From NCBI GenBank assembly GCA_900469475.1, contig UBXG01000016.1:9407-73406 (forward strand): DNA of 64,000 nt, written 5' to 3'. Under the pieces are notes generated by a model. It was not told the DNA's origin. It saw nothing but the letters and a program-made list of their open reading frames with translations, and made no database searches. Shown piece after piece: positions 58,937 to 64,000 of this stretch (its first letter is position 1; each line of letters opens with the position of its first letter). Both the position numbers and the translations under genes were made by a program. Origin of the DNA: Hyphomicrobiales bacterium (GTDB taxonomy: Bacteria; Pseudomonadota; Alphaproteobacteria; Rhizobiales; Rhizobiaceae).

Positions 58937-59950
58937 CTAGGCCGTTCCGGCATTGTCGCTACGCTCCCGGGAAAAACGAAGGATCGACGATGGGCTGGAG
59001 CCGTAGGCGTGTTTGTAGAGCACGGAGAATCGCCCGGGATTGGAGAATTGCAGGCTCATGGCAAGATCGGTGATGCTTTCGGCCTGACCACCCTTGATGG
59101 CGCCATGTGCCGCGGCCAGCCGGTAATTGCAAAGGATTCCCATCGGCGTATCGCCGCGATAGGTCTTGAACATGCGTTGCAGCGCTCGCGGGCTGCAGCT
59201 CGCGGCGTGCGCGAGATCCTCCAGCATGATGGCATTATGCAGATTGTCGCGCATGAACGCCTCTGCCCTCAGGAGCTGTCGCGGCGCGTTATCCAAGGTG
59301 CCGCGATTGAAGGCATCGGACAGATTGTGCGGCAACTTGGCAAACAGCTTCACCAGCAGGAGCTCGCCGTAGGCCTTGGCGAGCATCATTCGCTCCGTCT
59401 GGCGCGCAGTCGTCAGATCCTTTTCGGCCTGGCGCAATGTCTGATAGAGCCCCTGCGCACCACCTTGGCGGAAGCTTACCGGTGCCAGCGCGAATTCCTG
59501 CACGTAGGGCTTGCCGGTCAACTCTTCAAAGTGCTGCCGAATAACCGCTTCCGGGATCTGAAACAGCAGCCAGGAGCTGCGCGGCTTGATTTCGATGCGC
59601 TTGCCGGCACGATCACTGATGCTCGCGACATAGTTGGCGGGAATCCGGAGGGATTTATGCATTCGCCGGTGATTGATCTCTATTTCTCCGGCGAGAACGA
59701 AGACGATGCTGACGCGCGGCAAATCCTGTTTGGCGATACCTTCCAGGCCCGCCGAATGCTCGGCGCTTATGATCGATGCTGACTGAAGGGGTTGCTTGCT
59801 GAATTTGAAGGAATAGTCGCCAGAAGTTTCTGAGGGAACAGACCATTTCCAGTTTGGCTCAAGCATGTCGAGATTACGAATGATTGCATCACGGGAATAC
59901 ACCTCGAAAGTACCCACGCATTGCTCGACAACTCTTTCCAACATCGCCAT
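58937..59950 (-). CDS. AraC-family regulator heading the polysaccharide gene run
   Basis: The 337 residues have an N-terminal AraC-binding-like beta-barrel domain (about 40-200) and C-terminal HTH: IMLEDLAHAASCSPRALQRMFKTYRGDTPMGIL and SITDLAMSLQFSNPGRFSVLYKHAYGSSPSS. It starts at ATG 59950 and ends only 57 bases before the export lipoprotein gene on the same strand, so it may be co-transcribed with the five-gene polysaccharide unit and regulate it. A perfect palindrome and direct repeats lie in its own upstream region, suggesting autoregulation. Confidence 0.88.
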   Translation of the reverse strand: MAMLERVVEQCVGTFEVYSRDAIIRNLDMLEPNWKWSVPSETSGDYSFKFSKQPLQSASIISAEHSAGLEGIAKQDLPRVSIVFVLAGEIEINHRRMHKSLRIPANYVASISDRAGKRIEIKPRSSWLLFQIPEAVIRQHFEELTGKPYVQEFALAPVSFRQGGAQGLYQTLRQAEKDLTTARQTERMMLAKAYGELLLVKLFAKLPHNLSDAFNRGTLDNAPRQLLRAEAFMRDNLHNAIMLEDLAHAASCSPRALQRMFKTYRGDTPMGILCNYRLAAAHGAIKGGQAESITDLAMSLQFSNPGRFSVLYKHAYGSSPSSILRFSRERSDNAGTA

Positions 59951-59972
59951 CCGCTATTCCTACTCAAAATCT

Positions 59973-60142
59973 CAAGTTGCATATTAGCAATTGCTAACAC
60001 GTGATTTCTATCTAGGCTACACTTTTTCCAGCGTTCGTTATGACGACTCCATCATCCCGTTCCCGCGGCTATGAAGTTGCGGGATCGTTTAGCGCAAGTT
60101 GCATTATCTGTCTTTAAATTAGCACGACGAATTTTAGCGCAA
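59973..60142. promoter_or_regulatory. Palindrome and direct repeats upstream of the AraC regulator
   Basis: TTAGCAATTGCTAA (59984-59997) is a perfect 14-bp palindrome 34 bases from the regulator start. CAAGTTGCAT occurs at 59973-59982 and again at 60095-60104; TTTAGCGCAA occurs at 60088-60097 and 60133-60142. AraC proteins bind direct repeats, so these are candidate operators. Confidence 0.45.
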
Positions 60143-60601
60143 CAGTACAGATAGTGACGATGTTATACAGAATCCTACCAGTTCACAGCTCGACTGAACG
60201 TTGAATTCCCAAAGCGACGAGATCGGACAAAATACAGCCCTACCGAACAATATAACCGGAGCCCTACGGGTTTAGGTTGCAAAGGTAGTCGCCTGCTTCT
60301 GCGAATAGACTTGCCGTAAGACAGTTAACTCGGCCTAGTCCTTTGGATTGCAGGGGGCGATGAAACTTGATGGTGCCGTGGCCGATGGGTCGATTGCTTC
60401 ATCACGGTATTTTCAATTATCCTAATTTATCTAGAGGTTTAGATGTGCAAGCCTCTGACGACACGCGAAGCTCTCGCCTCTCCTTTGGCGGAGCACGCAA
60501 AGGTAGCGAAATGCCGCCGGCTGCCGTCCGTTATTGTGTCAATTTGCAATGGTCGCATGCACTATTGTTGCCAATCAACGCAACCAAGACACCGATCCAG
60601 C
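60143..60601. other. AT-richer spacer downstream of kpsT without a recognised gene
   Basis: The remaining 460 bases between the AraC promoter region and the 3' end of the ABC ATPase gene hold only short overlapping frames without ribosome sites. Base composition is lower in GC than the coding neighbours. I saw no clear terminator for kpsT. Confidence 0.4.
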
Positions 60602-61336
60602 CTACAATGTGGAGTAGATGCGAAACGCTGCCTCAATATCGTTGAACACGCGACCGCGACCGTTCTTCAACACAAGCGCCGACGTGCATAAATCACTGAT
60701 CACGTTGAGATTATGTCCCACAATGATCATCGAGCGATCCTTGCGCTTGACGAAAAGCTCCTCGAAGCTACGCGTTTGGAAGCGTTTGTCCCCGACGGCC
60801 AGCACCTCATCGATGAGATAGCAATCAAAATCGATGGCAAGCGACATTCCAAACGCCAGCCTAGCCCGCATGCCCGAGGAATAGGTTCTGAGAGGCATGC
60901 GCAGATAGCGGCCAAGTTCGCTGAAATCCTCTACCAGATCACGAATTTCGTTGAATGGCTTATCATAGATGCGCGACAGGAAGCGCATGCAGTCGAATCC
61001 GGTCATCGAACCGCCGAAGCCACCGCTCAGGGCGATTGGCCACGACATCGACATGTTGCGCACGACCTTACCCGAGGTCGGCTCCTCTATCCCCGCAATC
61101 ATGCGCACCAGGGTCGATTTGCCGGCGCCATTGTGCCCAAGCACGGCGATCTTCTCGCCTCGGCCGATCTTGAATGACACGCCATCAACTACGCGGCGCA
61201 TCCGGCCATTTACTTCATACTCTTTGACGAGATCGAATACCCCGACGATGCCATCTTCATGCCAGGGAATTTCTGGCTTCGACCCCGGCGCGTCTGACGG
61301 CGCGATTCGCGCAAGACTGGAAGGAAGAATAGTCAT
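60602..61336 (-). CDS. kpsT: Capsular polysaccharide ABC exporter ATP-binding protein (KpsT/RkpS-like)
   Basis: The 244 residues carry Walker A LGHNGAGKSTLVRMIAG near 72, the KpsT-type segment WPIALSGGFGGSMTGFDCMRFLSRIY near 103, signature YSSGMRARLAFG near 155 and Walker B DCYLIDEVLAVGD near 174. It energises export of polysaccharide across the inner membrane together with a KpsM-type permease. ATG 61336 overlaps the KpsE stop codon (ATGA), so an earlier in-frame start at 61402 is rejected. The permease gene normally next to it is not in the window. Confidence 0.92.
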   Translation of the reverse strand: MTILPSSLARIAPSDAPGSKPEIPWHEDGIVGVFDLVKEYEVNGRMRRVVDGVSFKIGRGEKIAVLGHNGAGKSTLVRMIAGIEEPTSGKVVRNMSMSWPIALSGGFGGSMTGFDCMRFLSRIYDKPFNEIRDLVEDFSELGRYLRMPLRTYSSGMRARLAFGMSLAIDFDCYLIDEVLAVGDKRFQTRSFEELFVKRKDRSMIIVGHNLNVISDLCTSALVLKNGRGRVFNDIEAAFRIYSTL

Positions 61337-62538
61337 TGCTGGGCCGCATGCTCGTAGACCTGGATCACGAAAAAGCGCACGATCCAGAAGGTTGCAAAGC
61401 AAACCGCAACCAGAAGCAGAAACGAAGTCAGCCGTTTTGGGTACAATGCATGGTCGGGCAAATTCGGGTCAGCGATTCGTTCGAGATACAGTTGCTGGCG
61501 TTGCGCATCGATCCTGGCGTTTTCCAGGGAGGTGGTCGCCGATGTCAGCATCTTCGCAGCCATTTCCCGCTCCAGCAGCAATTGTTCATATTGTGCGATG
61601 CGGGGCGCCATTGATCCGTCGCTGCCGACGATCCTTGTCCGTTCATCGCTGATCTGCCGTTCCATCGCCGCCACCCGCGCCCTCAGCGCCTCACCCTGCG
61701 GGCTTTGCGGCGCTTGCTCCTCAAGCGCTGAAAGCCGTGCCTTGTTGTCGGCGAGACCGTCCGAGAGCCTGGCGATCATATCCAGAGCGGCCGCTGATTG
61801 CTTGTTCGGGTCGACGAGCGCCTCGCGATTGCGAAAATCGGTCAGGCTTGTCTGCATCTTGGACAGTCTCGTTTGGCTGTCATTTACCTCGATCTGAGCA
61901 TAGCGAATGGCATCCTCACGGGCGCGATCGTTGAGCCGGTTGATGAGCTCTTCCGCATGCTGCACCAGGGCATTGGCGAGGCGATAAGCATCGTCAGCGC
62001 GAAATGCACGCACATCCAGCGTGGTCACGCCGCTGCCGCTGTCGGTGTGCACATTGATGAAACGAAGATAATGCTGATACAGCTCCTCATTATTGGCCTC
62101 AGCCCAGGGTAGCGGATAGCGGCTGAGGAAGTCGCCTTCCGGTCGGGAAAGAATCGCTTTCAGATCGTCCCTGCTCGCCAGCGCGTCGACGGCTGCGCGC
62201 GACTTGATGAACTCGGTGACGATGTAGCTATCGTCCTGTGCGCGAACGAACCCAGTGCTCTGAAGGAACCCGCTGAGCAGGCCGGCAGCATTTCTATTAG
62301 GGCTGCGCACGACAAATTGCGTTTCCGAGGCATATTGATCAGCGCAGATGAAACCATAATAGATCGCCCCGAACACGCCGGGGACGACGACGATCAGCAA
62401 TAGCAGCAGCTGCGATCGAACCCACCGCACAACGGAATAGGGCCAGGAAACCGGTTGGCCTATGATGACGCCGGACGAACGAGCATCCACCAGTGTAATG
62501 AAGTCGGTAAATTCCTTATTATTCTCGATGCGGCTCAT
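61333..62538 (-). CDS. kpsE: Capsule export inner-membrane/periplasmic adaptor (KpsE/CtrB/RkpR-like)
   Basis: The 401 residues have one span near 33-55 and another near 370-392, enclosing a periplasmic part that is largely coiled coil (about 175-350). This is the polysaccharide co-polymerase layout of KpsE/CtrB proteins, which link the inner-membrane ABC exporter to the outer-membrane channel. ATG 62538 begins the family-like N-terminus. It overlaps kpsT. With the Wza/KpsD-like lipoprotein at 57707-58879 the trans-envelope path is represented except for the permease. Confidence 0.9.
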   Translation of the reverse strand: MSRIENNKEFTDFITLVDARSSGVIIGQPVSWPYSVVRWVRSQLLLLLIVVVPGVFGAIYYGFICADQYASETQFVVRSPNRNAAGLLSGFLQSTGFVRAQDDSYIVTEFIKSRAAVDALASRDDLKAILSRPEGDFLSRYPLPWAEANNEELYQHYLRFINVHTDSGSGVTTLDVRAFRADDAYRLANALVQHAEELINRLNDRAREDAIRYAQIEVNDSQTRLSKMQTSLTDFRNREALVDPNKQSAAALDMIARLSDGLADNKARLSALEEQAPQSPQGEALRARVAAMERQISDERTRIVGSDGSMAPRIAQYEQLLLEREMAAKMLTSATTSLENARIDAQRQQLYLERIADPNLPDHALYPKRLTSFLLLVAVCFATFWIVRFFVIQVYEHAAQQ

Positions 62539-63173
62539 CTGGGACCATCAAATCTCTCTCGGAATTGCCAAGACCATTCCACTGGCTGCCTCTCCGAAAT
62601 TCCATCGGCTCTCGTGAATCTCGCGGCTTGCGCCGTTCAGCATCCCCTTCTGCGACAATGCGCGGGGACGATTTAGGCGGAAATTTACTCGCAAGAGATT
62701 CCCATATATCCTTCAAAAGTCAAATATAATTCCGACGTTTGAAAATTTTTACATGGGTATGCAAGAATAATTTCCCTTCTGTCGCAATTAATACTTTGAC
62801 GACGCGATCCGTATGGCGAGGCGAGATTGCGACGGCAATAACTGCCATTCGATTAGCTGTTTTTCCCTCATTGCTGGTTCAAGGATTCGGAATGGGAAAG
62901 CTCGGAGGCACCTTGAGGCAAGTCGGCAGTAACGTTGCGACGCATGGTCATGAAGACCTGCTGTTCGGCCGGCTTCAGCGAAGCCTCCTGAAATTTCTCG
63001 CCCGCCGCCGGCGCAAATCAGCAAGCGGAATATTTGCGGATGTCATCCGGCTGCAACTGCTTTTCGTGCCCCCGAAAGCGGTTCCGCTCATGCAGCTGGC
63101 CGTGGTCGGATATCGCAGGCCCCGCCGCTCCGGCACGGGTGATTGCTCCTAGCGGCATCTCGGGGGGATTTAT
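62539..63173. promoter_or_regulatory. Long divergent region between kpsE and the KpsC-like gene
   Basis: The 635 bases hold no protein I can support. An AT-rich part at about 62690-62800 is a probable promoter zone. A 137-codon frame (62739-63152) overlaps a 78-codon frame on the other strand; both are arginine-rich with no family likeness and no ribosome site. A GGGGGG run precedes ATG 63174. Confidence 0.4.
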
Positions 63174-64000
63174 ATGTACAGGGATTCGACGGTCTTTCCC
63201 GAAGGAGCGCAATCTTCGGTCGTAAAACCAAATGAGCAGCCGTCCTGGTTACCGCCAATCAACGCGCGGCTGCTTGCTTTCCTTCCGACGCGTCAGCGCT
63301 TTCCCCTTATCGGTCCCGCCTTTTCCGCGTCTCTCAGGCCGATCGAATTGACGATGGGTGCGGCAGATGGCGTCGTCAGCTGGGGAAACGGTCCGCTTTC
63401 CCGCCTGGCGCGCCTCTATGCGCAGGTGCTGCGCCTGCCTTTCTGGACGGTGGAAGGTGGCTTCCTGCAATCGACCGACCCGGACGCCGCTTCACCGATC
63501 TCCGTTATCGCCGACGACCTCGGCATTCATTTTTCCGCACGCCAACCTTCGCGGCTCGAGGCACTGCTTCAAGACGCGTCCTCCGATGCGGATGTTCGGC
63601 GAGCGCGGGACCTGCGGCGCTGGATCAACCGCGAGAGACTTTCCCAAGATGGCCACGTCCCCGAAGGAACGTTTCGTCTTCGCCGAAGCCATCGCAGGCG
63701 CATCCTGCTCGTCGACGAAGTGGTCGGAAATAGCGCCGTCGAAAGCGCCGGCGCCAATGCAGAGACCTTCGCGAGAATGTGGACGGCGGCTCTGGCGGAG
63801 GCAAATGCCGACATCATCGTAAAATGCCATCCCGACGTCGTCGCTGGCCGCGCGCGAGGTTTTCTTCAGCCTCTTGCGCAAACCGTGGATGTGCAATTCG
63901 TGGACAAGGCGATTTCAACGCACTCTCTTCTGGATATGGTGGATGAGGTCTGGACGGTATCAAGCCAGCTCGGCCTCGAAGCTCTCCTGCGGGAAATACC
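63174..64000 (+). CDS. KpsC-like capsule polysaccharide glycosyltransferase, partial at window end
   Basis: An open frame from ATG 63174 (GGGGGGAT site) runs without a stop to the end of the window, 275 codons. It carries the KpsC/capsule-synthesis pattern: VVSWGNGPLS near residue 69, the signature FWTVEGGFLQS near 90, ILLVDEVVGNSAVESAG near 182, and IIVKCHPDVVAGRARGF near 220 leading to WTVSSQLGLEALL near 260. KpsC proteins are retaining Kdo transferases that build the lipid-linked primer on which group-2-type capsules are attached. Full-length KpsC is over 600 residues, so more than half lies beyond the window. It diverges from kpsE and belongs to the same capsule locus. Confidence 0.82.
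   Translation, partial: MYRDSTVFPEGAQSSVVKPNEQPSWLPPINARLLAFLPTRQRFPLIGPAFSASLRPIELTMGAADGVVSWGNGPLSRLARLYAQVLRLPFWTVEGGFLQSTDPDAASPISVIADDLGIHFSARQPSRLEALLQDASSDADVRRARDLRRWINRERLSQDGHVPEGTFRLRRSHRRRILLVDEVVGNSAVESAGANAETFARMWTAALAEANADIIVKCHPDVVAGRARGFLQPLAQTVDVQFVDKAISTHSLLDMVDEVWTVSSQLGLEALLREI

Noticed and set aside
62739-63152. 137-codon plus-strand frame in the kpsE/KpsC-like spacer
   Set aside because: Arginine-rich, no ribosome site, no family likeness, and overlapped by equally open minus-strand frames.

Overview
The window looks like a chromosomal or chromid segment of a fast-growing Rhizobium or close relative (Rhizobiales, Alphaproteobacteria). This rests on GC-rich codon use, many ABC sugar and amino-compound importers, DUF992, DUF1127 and DUF763 proteins, a MocE-type Rieske ferredoxin, a rhizobial K-antigen-type (Kps/Rkp) capsule locus, and a lone PQQ glucose dehydrogenase. 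I found no tRNA, rRNA, CRISPR array or complete insertion sequence. All family calls come from reading translated sequence; no database search was run.

Layout. 0.07-4.2 kb: a TIM-barrel sugar isomerase, then a histidine-cluster membrane hydroxylase with a Rieske ferredoxin and its reductase. 4.4-11.6 kb: a sugar-catabolic block with a SorC regulator, a decayed HAD phosphatase, a LacD/YihT-type class I aldolase, a ROK kinase fused to a P-loop kinase, and a ribose/fructose-type ABC importer. 11.9-15.3 kb: a three-gene operon of a histidine-ammonia-lyase-like protein lacking the MIO tripeptide, an ornithine-cyclodeaminase-like protein, and a PhnD-like protein with no signal peptide. 15.3-21.4 kb: nucleoside deoxyribosyltransferase, adenylate cyclase, DUF992, peptidase T, a secreted glycine-rich repeat protein and a small membrane protein. 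21.8-26.4 kb: an archaic (Csu-type) chaperone-usher pilus operon. 26.7-33.3 kb: a frameshifted GNAT gene, two esterases, PQQ glucose dehydrogenase and DUF763.

33.4-40.6 kb: two divergent units that probably form one catabolic island: a polyamine-type ABC importer plus an Asp/Glu/hydantoin racemase on one side, and a GntR regulator plus a cytosine-deaminase-like amidohydrolase on the other. 41.5-48.8 kb: a second island with a FadR-type regulator, a PLP trans-sulfuration enzyme, a CUT1 ABC importer and a convergent M24 peptidase. 49.0-54.1 kb: a DUF1127 protein, an AraC regulator with a Cys/His-rich N-terminus, a mini zinc-ribbon protein, a Spy-like periplasmic protein, and an OmpR/EnvZ-type two-component system beyond a palindrome-rich spacer. 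54.3-64 kb: a surface-polysaccharide locus with an unknown protein, GT4 glycosyltransferase, FkbM methyltransferase, Wza-type export lipoprotein and AraC regulator, then KpsT, KpsE and a partial KpsC-like gene running off the end.

The best candidate for an undescribed system is the 11.9-15.3 kb operon. Its lyase-fold protein keeps the HAL/PAL scaffold but has lost the residues that make the MIO electrophile and two further catalytic side chains. It is translationally tied to a mu-crystallin/OCD-type enzyme and an apparently cytosolic binding protein. The ROK/P-loop kinase fusion in the preceding operon is the second most unusual item.
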